DNA from: Endozoicomonas sp965199185
GTDB lineage: Bacteria > Pseudomonadota > Gammaproteobacteria > Pseudomonadales > Endozoicomonadaceae
Reading direction: 5' to 3'
Length of the DNA: 64,000 nt
NCBI GenBank assembly: GCA_965199185.1
Contig: CBDAQW010000010.1
Span: forward strand, 19,863 to 83,862
Below are positions 15,859-25,069 of this stretch, piece by piece (the first letter of the stretch is position 1; the number at the start of each line of letters is the position of its first letter). The translations under genes were made by a program, and so were the position numbers. The notes under the pieces are model-generated. The model worked only from the letters and a program-made list of their open reading frames with translations. It did no database searches and was not told the DNA's origin.

Positions 15859-17178
15859 TTAAAGACTTCTTGAATAAACCAGGCGACCATCGACGTAGGT
15901 TCGGTAAATATTTCGATCATCACCCAGTGTCATTAAGACAAACAGCTTTTCATCCAACGATCTGGAGTTATCCCAGCGTAGTTGTTGCACCTGGGTTGAA
16001 ACGGGATCCAGAACCACAAAATCAGCCTCCTTACCAATATCAAAGTTACCAATTTTGTCATCCAGATAGAGAGCATGTGCCCCGCCCAGGGTTGCCCGAT
16101 AAAAGCCCTCTGCAGATGGCAATTTTTGTCTTTGCAGCTGCACTACTTTGTAGGCTTCATTAAGAGTCTGGAGCATGTTGAAGGATGTTCCGGCACCCAC
16201 ATCGGTCGCCATCCCCACGCGAATATTGTTTTCCACAGCATGTCGATATTTAAACAGACCACTACCGAGATACATGTTGGAAGTAGGGCAGAACGCAGCC
16301 GATGAACCAGTGTCACTCATGACCTGCCATTCTTCATCGGTGAGATGAATGCAGTGAGCGTAAACACTGCGCTCACCAGTCAGCCGATAATGGTTATAAA
16401 CATCAAGGTAACCTTTGCGTTCAGGATAAAGCGATTTAACCCACTCAATTTCATCCAGATTTTCCGATAGATGTGTTTGCACATAAGCATCCGGAAATTC
16501 TTCACGAAGATGCATGGCTTTTTCCAGCTGCTCCGGGCTGGAAGTGGGTGCAAAACGGGGAGTAATTGCGTATAGCAGACGATTTCGCTTGTGCCATTTT
16601 TGCAATAGACGCCTGGAGTCTTTATAGCTGCTTTCAGGTGTATCCAGTAATGCCTCTGGGGCATTACGGTCCATCATCACCTTACCGGCAATCATGCGCA
16701 TATTGCGACGATCACACTCTTCAAACAGAGCGTCAACGGATTCCGGGTGGACACTGCAAAATACCATTGCGGTGGTAGTGCCATTTTGTAACAGTGCTTT
16801 GATAAATAGCCCAGCCATTTCACTGGCGTAGCGTTTGTCACCGTATTTCATTTCCGTAGGAAAGGTGTACTGATTTAGCCACTCGAGCAACTGTTCGCCA
16901 TAAGCACCGATGATTTCCATTTGTGGATAATGAATGTGAGTATCCACAAAGCCCGGAACAATCAGCTTTCCCCGATAGTCGCAAATTCTCAAACCGTCGG
17001 GTAACAAACCATTGCCGTCTTTCCATTCACCAGAGAAAGCCACTTTCCCCTGATCAATGATTAACAGGCCATCCTTGATGTAACGCAAATTGTCTTCAAT
17101 CTCTCTGGTGTTGCTGGCAACTCCTGAAAAATCAAGCAATGTGCCCCTGACCGCTTTAACACTATTTGAGTACATCAT
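15859..17178 (-). CDS. guaD: Guanine deaminase
   Basis: A 439-residue amidohydrolase that converts guanine to xanthine and ammonia in the cytoplasm, feeding the xanthine dehydrogenases of this cluster. Zinc and catalytic motifs are VDTHIHYPQ, ITPRFAPTSS, QTHLSENLDEI, YAHCIHLTDEEW and ATDVGAGTSFNML. Two adjacent ATG codons are possible; GGGGGAG lies two bases before the first and five before the second, which favours the second (17175). It is near the 3' end of the minus-strand operon, 24 bases after the dihydroorotate-dehydrogenase-like gene. Confidence 0.93.
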   Translation of the reverse strand: MMYSNSVKAVRGTLLDFSGVASNTREIEDNLRYIKDGLLIIDQGKVAFSGEWKDGNGLLPDGLRICDYRGKLIVPGFVDTHIHYPQMEIIGAYGEQLLEWLNQYTFPTEMKYGDKRYASEMAGLFIKALLQNGTTTAMVFCSVHPESVDALFEECDRRNMRMIAGKVMMDRNAPEALLDTPESSYKDSRRLLQKWHKRNRLLYAITPRFAPTSSPEQLEKAMHLREEFPDAYVQTHLSENLDEIEWVKSLYPERKGYLDVYNHYRLTGERSVYAHCIHLTDEEWQVMSDTGSSAAFCPTSNMYLGSGLFKYRHAVENNIRVGMATDVGAGTSFNMLQTLNEAYKVVQLQRQKLPSAEGFYRATLGGAHALYLDDKIGNFDIGKEADFVVLDPVSTQVQQLRWDNSRSLDEKLFVLMTLGDDRNIYRTYVDGRLVYSRSL

Positions 17179-17202
17179 AACTCCCCCTTGTTATTTTGGC
17201 GC

Positions 17203-18228
17203 TTAGGAGTGGTTGCCGTTATGGTTCGACATTAACTGATGATCAGGTCCATCAATAATGCGCAGGTAATTGGTACGTTCAAACGTTTCAGGGTTAGCGA
17301 TGGACTGCTGACTCATAACACCACGGAGTTCTTCAAGCGAATGAAAACCTCGTTGCTTCATCCATAACTCCAAACCCTTACGAAGTGAGCTTGCGTAGTC
17401 AGCACCATTCTGAATCAGTCCGGACGCCAGCATAACGGTGTCGGCACCTGCTAACAGATATTTGACAATGTCCTCATGATCATAAACGCCGGAAGTAGCC
17501 GCCAGAGATGCTTTGATTTTTCCATGCAATACGCCAATCCAGCGCAGGGGTAAGCCAATTGCACCGGGTTTGCTGATAGGCCAGGAAGGTTCTACCGTCA
17601 TGGTTTGCAGATTGAAATCCGGCTTTAGCATGCGGTTAAACATCACCAGCCCATTAATACCGGCATCATCAAACTGTTTTGCCATATGACCAAAAGCACT
17701 GAAGAATGGGTCTATCTTTAATGCCAGAGGGATAGATACTTTGGCCCGTACCCGCTTCACCACATCGACGTAAAGTGCTTCCACTTCCCGACCTGATATC
17801 TCAAGAGATGGTGGGTTGTAATAAAAATGTAATTCAAGCGCGTCAGCGCCAGCCTGCTCTATCTGGCAGGCGTAGTCTACCCAGCCACCCTGAGAGCAAC
17901 CGTTCAGGCTGGCAATGACTGGAATATTGATGGATTTTTTTATCTGTTGAATGTTATTCAGATATTTATCAGCAGCATTTTCTGAAGAAATTCCCGCCGG
18001 AAAAAACGTGCTGGCTTCAGCGAAAGAATTATTTTGCGACAGGGCAATGCGCTCATCCTCTTCCTGCTGCTGGTGTATTTGCTCTTCAAATAATGAGGGT
18101 AAAACAACGGCACCAATGCCTGCCTGCTCCAGCCTTTGAATACTGTTCTGTGTTGATGTTAAAGGGCTTGCTGAAGCAATCAGCGGACTCTTCAAACTCA
18201 ACCCCATATAGTTTGTTGTCAGATCCAT
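17203..18228 (-). CDS. Dihydroorotate dehydrogenase-like FMN protein
   Basis: A protein of about 341 residues with the class-1 dihydroorotate dehydrogenase TIM-barrel fold (MDLTTNYMGLSLKSPLIAS start; NIPVIASLNG; ALELHFYYNPP; IPLALKIDPFFS; ADTVMLASGL). I chose the ATG at 18228 because GGAG stands seven bases before it. This group is often found beside nifJ-type pyruvate:ferredoxin oxidoreductase and is distinct from pyrimidine-pathway PyrD. The expected catalytic Cys/Ser segment reads NGCSQGG. YgfK in this window carries a related N-terminal barrel, so a role in reducing purine-derived rings is possible. Substrate unknown. Confidence 0.78.
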   Translation of the reverse strand: MDLTTNYMGLSLKSPLIASASPLTSTQNSIQRLEQAGIGAVVLPSLFEEQIHQQQEEDERIALSQNNSFAEASTFFPAGISSENAADKYLNNIQQIKKSINIPVIASLNGCSQGGWVDYACQIEQAGADALELHFYYNPPSLEISGREVEALYVDVVKRVRAKVSIPLALKIDPFFSAFGHMAKQFDDAGINGLVMFNRMLKPDFNLQTMTVEPSWPISKPGAIGLPLRWIGVLHGKIKASLAATSGVYDHEDIVKYLLAGADTVMLASGLIQNGADYASSLRKGLELWMKQRGFHSLEELRGVMSQQSIANPETFERTNYLRIIDGPDHQLMSNHNGNHS

Positions 18229-18276
18229 GCTTGTTCTCCATGCCGGTGTACTCATTCCCACCGGCACTGCTCACTA

Positions 18277-21200
18277 TCAGTAAATGGTTGATGCTTTTTC
18301 CGGTACAAAATCCATGGCGTTATGGGTTGCCATCTCTTCGTAAACACCCCACTTACGCTCAATCACTCGCTGTGCTTCTTCCAGAATATCTTCCGCCTCA
18401 CCCGGACAAATTACATTCAATGCCCGATAGCGCATCTCACCGTGTATGTAGTCTTTGAGCGGAATGCTTGGGCGCAGAGAGTCGAGCATAAAAGGGTTTT
18501 CGTTCTGATCGGTATGAGCCGGGTTATAGCGGAACAATGGCCAATGACCGGATTGAACGGCACGTTTCTGTTGCTCAAGTCCTTTCTGCATATTGATGCC
18601 ATGGGCAATACAGTGCGAGTAGGCAATGACAATCGATGGGCCGGGCCAGGCTTCTGCTTCACGAATGGCCTGAAGCGCCTGCTGCGGACTGGCACCCATA
18701 GCAATGCGGGCAACATAAACATTGCCATAACTGATAGCCTGCAATGCGACATCTTTTTTGGCGGAGCGTTTACCGGCGGCGGCGAATTTAGCAATGGCAC
18801 CCAATGGCGTTGATTTGGAAGCCTGACCACCGGTGTTGGAATATACCTCGGTATCCATTACCAGAACATTGACGTTTTGTCCGCTGGCCAGCACATGATC
18901 CAGACCACCTGAACCAATGTCGTATGCCCAGCCATCGCCACCGACAATCCAGATGACCTGACGAATCAGGCGATCAAGCACCACGTTGAGGTTTTCGGCC
19001 TCGACAGTACCCATAGCCTCAAGCTTTTCTCTTACCAGAGCCAGACGCTCTCGCTGACGCTGAATATCAGAATCATACTGCTGTGAGGCCTGTAGAATAT
19101 CGTCAACCAGCTCAGAGCCTAGCTGTTCCTTCATCGCCAACAGATTTTGCTGCGCCAGTTCGGTTTGTTGATCACAGGATAATCGGAAGCCATAACCAAA
19201 CTCCGCATTATCTTCAAAAAGAGAGTTGGCCCAGGCAGGCCCTTGTCCCTGAGCATTTTTACTCCAGGGTGTCGTCGGCAGGTTACCACCGTAAATAGAA
19301 GAACAACCGGTGGCGTTGGCAACCATTAATCGGTCACCAAATAACTGAGAGAGCAATTTAAGATAGGGCGTTTCACCACAACCTGAGCAGGCACCAGAAA
19401 ACTCAAACAGCGGCTCAAGATATTGTGCTCCTCTGACGGTTGAAAAGTCGATGCGGGTACGATCATTAACCGGCAGTGATTCGAAGAACGACTCGCTTTG
19501 TTTTTCCTGCTCCAGTATGAGCTGTTTGTCCACCATATTGATGGCGCGGTAACCGCTCTTTTTCTGGTTCACGACCGGGCAGGCTTCCACGCACAATCCA
19601 CAGCCGGTGCAATCTTCCGGGAACACTTGAAGGGTATAGCGTGTATCGGGAAAACCCCGTGCGCTGACCGGTGTGCTCTGGAAGCCTTCAGGCGCATCAC
19701 CCAGTAACGATTCGTTATAAAATTTTGCCCGAATAGCCGCATGTGGGCAGACAATGCTGCAGTTACCACATTGGATACAGAGATTTTTATCCCATGCCGG
19801 AATACTAAGGGCGATGTTTCGTTTTTCCCAGCGAGTGGTCGCACTGGGCCAGGTTCCATCCACAGGGATTTGGCTGACAGGAATAAGATCGCCTTGTCCA
19901 CTAATCATTCGGGCAGTGACGTCTTGTACGAATTCAGGGGCTTTATCAGGAACCACTTTAAACTCAGTCTCAAAAGCAGTCTCAAAAGCAGTCATAGCAT
20001 CAGGAATACTGACTTCGTGCAGATTCTCGAGGGTTTGATCCACTGCTCTGAAATTACGCTCAACAACATCAGCCCCTTTCTTGCGATAGCTTTTTTCGAT
20101 AGAAGACTTGATGCGTTTAATCGCTTCATCTTTTGGCAAAACACCGGAAAGAGCAAAGAAACAGGTTTGCATAATCGTGTTGGTGCGTTGCCCCATCCCG
20201 GTAGCTGCAGCCACTGATACTGCATCAATCACATAGACTTTCAGCTGTTTTTCCAGAATTTGCTTCTGTACACCATGTGGCAAATGTTGCCATACGGCAC
20301 TGGCCGGGTAAGGGCTGTTAAGCAGAAATGTCCCCCTATTGTCTATATTGGCAAGGACATCGGTACGCTCAAGAAAATTAAACTGGTGGCAGGCAACAAA
20401 GCTGGCAGATTGAATCAGGTAAGGTGCTTCGATAGCATTTTTACCAAAACGCAGATGAGATACTGTTTGAGAGCCAGATTTCTTTGAATCATAAACAAAA
20501 TAAGCCTGTGCGTTCAGATCAGGATCGCTACCAATAATTTTGATCGTATTCTTGTTAGCGCCGACAGTACCATCTGCCCCCAAACCGTAGAACATAGCTC
20601 TGATGCCGCTTCGATCTTCAATAATATAAGAGTGGTCAACGTCAAGACTTGTGCCAGTAACATCATCGTTTATGCCAACGGTGAAATGATTTTTGGGGGA
20701 TTCTTTACCCAGCTCATCAAATACGGATTTGACCATCGCCGGTGTAAATTCTTTACTGGACAGACCATAGCGACCACCAATCACCCTTGGCATACGTTTG
20801 ATCTTGTCACTCATATACCCCTCGCACAGAACTGTCATTACATCCTGATACAGAGGTTCGCCACTGGCACCGGGTTCCTTGGTACGATCCAGAACAGCAA
20901 TGGTGTTTACCGATTCACCAAGAACATTAAGGAAGCGCTCAGCAGAGAATGGGCGATACAGGCGCACCTGAATCATTGCCACCTGATCGTGTTCCGGCAG
21001 AGTCTGGTTCATAGCTTCTACAGTGGATTTCACGGTTTCAGCACCGGAACCCATGACAATAATCACTCGTCGGGCATTATCAGGGCCGAACCAGCTAAAT
21101 GGACGATATTCACGTCCGGTCAACCCAGCAAATTTCTGCATGCAGGCTGCAACAATATTCGGCGTTTTCTCATAGAAAGCGTTACTACTCTCTCTTGCCT

Positions 21201-21903
21201 GAAAATACACATCGGGATTTTGCGCTGTGCCTCGAATAACAGGTTTTTCAGGATTCAATGCCCGACGACGATGTTCTTGTACTTTTTTATCGTCAATCAT
21301 GGCTCTGATCGTGCTATCAGGTAGCAGGCTGATCTTGTTAATTTCGTGAGAGGTTCTGAACCCATCAAAGAAATGTATAAAGGGGATTCTCGATTCGAGA
21401 GTGGAAGCCTGAGCAATCAGCGCCAGGTCATGCGCTTCCTGCACAGAAGATGCCGCCAGCATGGCATAGCCAGTACTGCGAGCAGCCATGACATCCTGAT
21501 GATCACCAAAAATGGAGAGTCCCTGGGTCGCCAGAGCACGAGCGGCAACATAAATGACTGAGGGGGTTAGCTCTCCGGCAATCTTATACATATTTGGCAA
21601 CATCAGGAGCAAGCCCTGAGAAGCGGTAAACGTTGTGGTCAGAGCACCGGTTTGCAAAGAGCCGTGCACTGCACCTGCTGCACCGCCTTCGCTTTGCATC
21701 TGAGCAATGCGAGGGCGGGTACCCCAAATATTTTCTATTCCATTTGCTGCCCACTCTTCTGCCAGCTCTGCCATATTAGACGACGGGGTTATGGGGTAAA
21801 TCGCACATACCTCATTGGTGCGGTACGCAACATAAGCTGCAGCTTCATTGCCATCAAGAGTGACCCGAAGCTCAGTTTGATTCGCCGAACTATTAATGCG
21901 CAT
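18277..21903 (-). CDS. nifJ: Pyruvate:ferredoxin (flavodoxin) oxidoreductase
   Basis: A 1208-residue single-chain PFOR of full family length. It oxidises pyruvate and CoA to acetyl-CoA and CO2 with reduction of ferredoxin or flavodoxin. Domains in order: pyrimidine-binding domain (TNEVCAIYPITPSS), transketolase-like and CoA domains (GGRYGLSSKEFTP), the EKR region, two 4Fe-4S motifs (CIQCGNCSIVCPH and CTGCGLCVEACPV near residue 700-760), and the TPP domain with the proximal-cluster cysteines (SGACSGCGETPY, NATGCSSIYGG) and GGDGWAYDIG. Its start lies inside the last codons of the upstream GltD-like gene. PFOR usually signals anaerobic or fermentative metabolism; here it would use pyruvate from YgeX. 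Confidence 0.95.
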   Translation of the reverse strand: MRINSSANQTELRVTLDGNEAAAYVAYRTNEVCAIYPITPSSNMAELAEEWAANGIENIWGTRPRIAQMQSEGGAAGAVHGSLQTGALTTTFTASQGLLLMLPNMYKIAGELTPSVIYVAARALATQGLSIFGDHQDVMAARSTGYAMLAASSVQEAHDLALIAQASTLESRIPFIHFFDGFRTSHEINKISLLPDSTIRAMIDDKKVQEHRRRALNPEKPVIRGTAQNPDVYFQARESSNAFYEKTPNIVAACMQKFAGLTGREYRPFSWFGPDNARRVIIVMGSGAETVKSTVEAMNQTLPEHDQVAMIQVRLYRPFSAERFLNVLGESVNTIAVLDRTKEPGASGEPLYQDVMTVLCEGYMSDKIKRMPRVIGGRYGLSSKEFTPAMVKSVFDELGKESPKNHFTVGINDDVTGTSLDVDHSYIIEDRSGIRAMFYGLGADGTVGANKNTIKIIGSDPDLNAQAYFVYDSKKSGSQTVSHLRFGKNAIEAPYLIQSASFVACHQFNFLERTDVLANIDNRGTFLLNSPYPASAVWQHLPHGVQKQILEKQLKVYVIDAVSVAAATGMGQRTNTIMQTCFFALSGVLPKDEAIKRIKSSIEKSYRKKGADVVERNFRAVDQTLENLHEVSIPDAMTAFETAFETEFKVVPDKAPEFVQDVTARMISGQGDLIPVSQIPVDGTWPSATTRWEKRNIALSIPAWDKNLCIQCGNCSIVCPHAAIRAKFYNESLLGDAPEGFQSTPVSARGFPDTRYTLQVFPEDCTGCGLCVEACPVVNQKKSGYRAINMVDKQLILEQEKQSESFFESLPVNDRTRIDFSTVRGAQYLEPLFEFSGACSGCGETPYLKLLSQLFGDRLMVANATGCSSIYGGNLPTTPWSKNAQGQGPAWANSLFEDNAEFGYGFRLSCDQQTELAQQNLLAMKEQLGSELVDDILQASQQYDSDIQRQRERLALVREKLEAMGTVEAENLNVVLDRLIRQVIWIVGGDGWAYDIGSGGLDHVLASGQNVNVLVMDTEVYSNTGGQASKSTPLGAIAKFAAAGKRSAKKDVALQAISYGNVYVARIAMGASPQQALQAIREAEAWPGPSIVIAYSHCIAHGINMQKGLEQQKRAVQSGHWPLFRYNPAHTDQNENPFMLDSLRPSIPLKDYIHGEMRYRALNVICPGEAEDILEEAQRVIERKWGVYEEMATHNAMDFVPEKASTIY

Positions 21904-23539
21904 TGGTCACCTCCATCAGCTTGATGTTTTCTCCCATTTCAATGGCGTGGCATGGGCACTGTCGATAACACGCCTGGCAGCCTGTGCATTTTTCCGTGTT
22001 GACTTCATAACCCAGCCCTTTACCCAGTTTGGAGATAGCACCTTCAGGACAGGCACCGTAACAACCATCGCACTCGAAACAATTACCACAGGAGAAGCAG
22101 CGACCGGATTCAAACATGACTTGTGCTTCGGTCAACCCACTAACTACCTCACTGAAGTCATCGCGTTGTTCTGGTCGCAGGGCATCATGGTGTTGACGGT
22201 CTGCCTGGGTGCGATACCAGAGGTGTAAATGGTCGTAGTTAATTTCAGGGGACTTTTGTGTTGTCAGGTATGTTTTCTGATTCAGCCAGGCATTGATATG
22301 TCTGGCTGCTTTCTTGCCATGACCAACCGCAATAGTCGCAGTGCGGTCAGAAGGCACCATATCACCACCGGCAAAAATGCCTTCAGCACCGGTCATCATT
22401 GAGTCATCGACACATACTGAACCCCAGTCGTCAAATTCCAGACCGGGAATCTTCTCCAGCATATTGCGCTCAACATCTTGCCCAAGCGCCAGAATCAGTG
22501 AATCAACCTCAAGTGTTTCGTAACGACCAGTAGGTATCGGGCGACCCTTGTCGTCGAGTTCCATAATCTCGACTTTGTATTCACTGCCTTCAATTGTTTG
22601 AATGGTTCTCAGCCAGTGAATATTGATCCCTTCTTTCTCGGCTTCATCCGCTTCAAAAGAGTGAGCTGGCATGTGGTCACGATCACGACGATAGATAATC
22701 ATCGCCTCGTCAACTCCCATGCGTTTTACGGTGCGAGCGGCATCCATTGCTGTATTACCACCACCGTAAATAGCCACCCGACGACCAAGAACAGGTGACT
22801 CCCCCATGCCTGTGTCACGAAGAAAACTCACGGCATCCAAGACCTTCCCGGCATCACGGGCGGGAATGTTGACCTGCTTACCAATGTGAGCACCTACTGC
22901 AATAAACGCAGCATCAAACCCACCTTGTTCCTGTTCAACTTGCAGGTCTTCCACTTTGTGATTCAGCGTAATGGTGATACCCATGGACTGAAGACGCTGG
23001 ATTTCGGCAGCAAGAATGTCTCTCGGAAGGCGATAGGAAGGAATACCAAACTGCAACATGCCACCTGCGACAGGGGAGGCATCACGAATTTCCACCTGAT
23101 GCCCCATAAGGCGTAAATGATAAGCGGCTGTTAATCCACTAGGGCCAGCTCCAACTATCAGTATCTTTTTACCGGTGGGTGCTGCCGGTTTTGGCATCGC
23201 CCAATTTTGCTCGATTGCCATATCACCGAGAAACCGCTCAATGGAATGGATACTGACACCATCATCGACCTGTACCCGGCTACATCCTCCTTCACAGGGG
23301 TGGTAACAGATTCTTCCATGGGTAGCTGGCAGTGGATTGTTTTCCATAAACGTGCGCCAGGCTTGTTCAAACTCTCCTGCCTGAGCAAACGACAGCGCTC
23401 CCTGAATATTATTTCCAGCCGGACAATGGCTATTGCAGGGCGGCAAGGATCGCTGATAGTAGGGTGTCAGCCTGGCGACCGGGCCAGTCCCGTTAACCGG
23501 CTTTGATTCCGGTAGTTGTGTCATATCCCGAGGGTTCAT
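21893..23539 (-). CDS. GltD-like FAD/NAD(P) oxidoreductase with C-terminal ferredoxin domain
   Basis: A 548-residue protein related to glutamate synthase small subunit and to the AegA/UacF (YgfT) group. The N-terminal Fe-S segment has CNSHCPAGNNI and CYHPCEGGCSR. The FAD site is ILIVGAGPSGLTAA (near residue 130), the NAD(P) site AIYGGGNTAMDAARTVK, then FAGGDMV. The last 70 residues carry two 4Fe-4S motif sets (CFSCGNCFECDGCYGACPEGAI; CTGCQACYRQCPCHAIEM). E. coli UacF has its Fe-S domain at the N-terminus, so this is not a strict orthologue. It overlaps nifJ by 11 bases, suggesting it moves electrons between PFOR-reduced ferredoxin and NAD(P)H. An AGGAG site precedes the ATG. Confidence 0.85.
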   Translation of the reverse strand: MNPRDMTQLPESKPVNGTGPVARLTPYYQRSLPPCNSHCPAGNNIQGALSFAQAGEFEQAWRTFMENNPLPATHGRICYHPCEGGCSRVQVDDGVSIHSIERFLGDMAIEQNWAMPKPAAPTGKKILIVGAGPSGLTAAYHLRLMGHQVEIRDASPVAGGMLQFGIPSYRLPRDILAAEIQRLQSMGITITLNHKVEDLQVEQEQGGFDAAFIAVGAHIGKQVNIPARDAGKVLDAVSFLRDTGMGESPVLGRRVAIYGGGNTAMDAARTVKRMGVDEAMIIYRRDRDHMPAHSFEADEAEKEGINIHWLRTIQTIEGSEYKVEIMELDDKGRPIPTGRYETLEVDSLILALGQDVERNMLEKIPGLEFDDWGSVCVDDSMMTGAEGIFAGGDMVPSDRTATIAVGHGKKAARHINAWLNQKTYLTTQKSPEINYDHLHLWYRTQADRQHHDALRPEQRDDFSEVVSGLTEAQVMFESGRCFSCGNCFECDGCYGACPEGAISKLGKGLGYEVNTEKCTGCQACYRQCPCHAIEMGENIKLMEVTNAH

Positions 23540-23556
23540 ATTGACTCCTAAATGCT

Positions 23557-24912
23557 TCAGGCATTCACCGCTGTTTCAGCCTCAAGCGCCCCTTCAGTCT
23601 CTGTTCCTTTTTCGTTGTCACTTTCAGAAACAGAGGATTCCTGTTTGAATAATTGATTCAGAAGAACGGCTGTCAGTGCCCCGGTAGTAATTCCGGAGGA
23701 GAGACTGACCTGAAAGAATGATGGCAAATAGTTCAAAATATCCGGCCGTGTTGTTACGGCCAGGCCTGCGGTAATACTGACCGCAATGATGATGCTGTTG
23801 CGTTCGTTAATCTCGACTCTGCAAAGCATTTTGACGCCTGCAGAGATGATCATTCCAAACATAATAATGCTGGCACCGCCTAAAACCGGCTGAGGTATGG
23901 TGACAATTAAGCCTGCCAGTTTTGGAAAGAGTCCGGCAATCATTAACAAAACACCAGTCAGAGCTACAACAAAACGACTGGCGACGCCTGTAATAGCAAC
24001 TATGCCTACGTTCTGACTGAAAGAAGAAAAGGGTGTGGTACCAAATAAAGCGGCCAGTGCGCTGCCAACACCGTCGCATAAAATACCTCGGGATAGTCGT
24101 TTACCCGTCAGCTCGCAATGACTGACTTCACTCAGCGCCAGGAAGTCCCCGGTAGATTCCATAATGGTGACAAGATAAACAACCCCCATACTGATCACGC
24201 CAGTTACCGGAAAGATAAGATCAACGGGCAACAGGGTAGGAAGTCGAAACATCTGAGAGTGTGCAATTGGCGTGAAATCAATACCCCCCATCAGGGCAGT
24301 GATAAAATACCCCGCACCCATACCAATCACGATGGCACCAGTTTTGAACAGCCCGCTGCCTTTGCGATTAAGTGCAATGACAACCACAGCAACAAGAAGA
24401 CCGACGCTTAAATGAGGCAATGCACCGTAGTGTTCTGAACCATGACCTCCGGCAAACCAGTCAGTACCGACCGGAACCAGAGAGATGCCAATCATTAAAA
24501 TCACGGTTCCGGAAACAATGGGAGGAAACAGCTGCCGAACCTGTGGCATAAACTGACTGCCAATAATCATCACCAGCGATCCTCCGAGTGCAGAACCGAG
24601 TATGCCGGACAAACCATATTGCTGACCGATCGCAATAGACACCGCAACAAACGTGAAGCTGGTTCCCATGACACAGGGCATTTTAATGCCTACAGGACCA
24701 ATGCCCAGACACTGGATAATCGTAATGAGACCGGAGACCAGTAAGGCGGCACTAACGATGCTAACCATTGTGTCTTCTGGTAATCCAAGAACACCACCAA
24801 CAACCAGAGGGACAGCAATGATAGCGCCGAAAGCTGCCAGCATATGCTGTAGAGCGAGAACAAAGGACGTTCCTAGTGGTGGACGATCTTCAATATGGTA
24901 AAAGGATTTCAC
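23557..24912 (-). CDS. NCS2-family xanthine/urate permease
   Basis: A 451-residue transporter of the nucleobase-ascorbate (NCS2) family with about 14 membrane segments. Diagnostic parts are the N-terminal DRPPLGTSFVLALQHMLAAF, the MESTGDFLALSEV helix (binding-site Glu) and the SSFSQNVGIVAITGVASRFV motif. The SFSQNVG signature is typical of xanthine/urate permeases such as XanQ and UacT. It lies between xdhD and the GltD-like gene. It is a paralogue of the permease at 40180-41505; substrates cannot be told apart by sequence alone. Confidence 0.88.
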   Translation of the reverse strand: MKSFYHIEDRPPLGTSFVLALQHMLAAFGAIIAVPLVVGGVLGLPEDTMVSIVSAALLVSGLITIIQCLGIGPVGIKMPCVMGTSFTFVAVSIAIGQQYGLSGILGSALGGSLVMIIGSQFMPQVRQLFPPIVSGTVILMIGISLVPVGTDWFAGGHGSEHYGALPHLSVGLLVAVVVIALNRKGSGLFKTGAIVIGMGAGYFITALMGGIDFTPIAHSQMFRLPTLLPVDLIFPVTGVISMGVVYLVTIMESTGDFLALSEVSHCELTGKRLSRGILCDGVGSALAALFGTTPFSSFSQNVGIVAITGVASRFVVALTGVLLMIAGLFPKLAGLIVTIPQPVLGGASIIMFGMIISAGVKMLCRVEINERNSIIIAVSITAGLAVTTRPDILNYLPSFFQVSLSSGITTGALTAVLLNQLFKQESSVSESDNEKGTETEGALEAETAVNA

Positions 24913-24990
24913 GATTAACCTCTTGATTCTGGCAAAACAAAACTGTCAGCGCCTTGTAACGGGGGGTTCTTATACAAATCGTGTCGTCTA

Positions 24991-25059
24991 GTTATCGATT
25001 GGATTGTTGATAACTGGAGTCTGCGCCCTCTATTCGGAAATCATTCCAGATAAAGGGCG
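24991..25059 (-). other. Two fold-back structures between xdhD and the permease
   Basis: CGCCCTTTAT/ATAGAGGGCG arms (25024-25059) enclose GGAA/TTCC. GTTATC (24991-24996) and GATAAC (25009-25014) form a second inverted repeat. They start ten bases after the xdhD stop and lack a T-run on the minus strand, so partial termination or mRNA stabilisation is more likely than full termination. Confidence 0.45.
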
Positions 25060-25069
25060 TGTCTATCGT

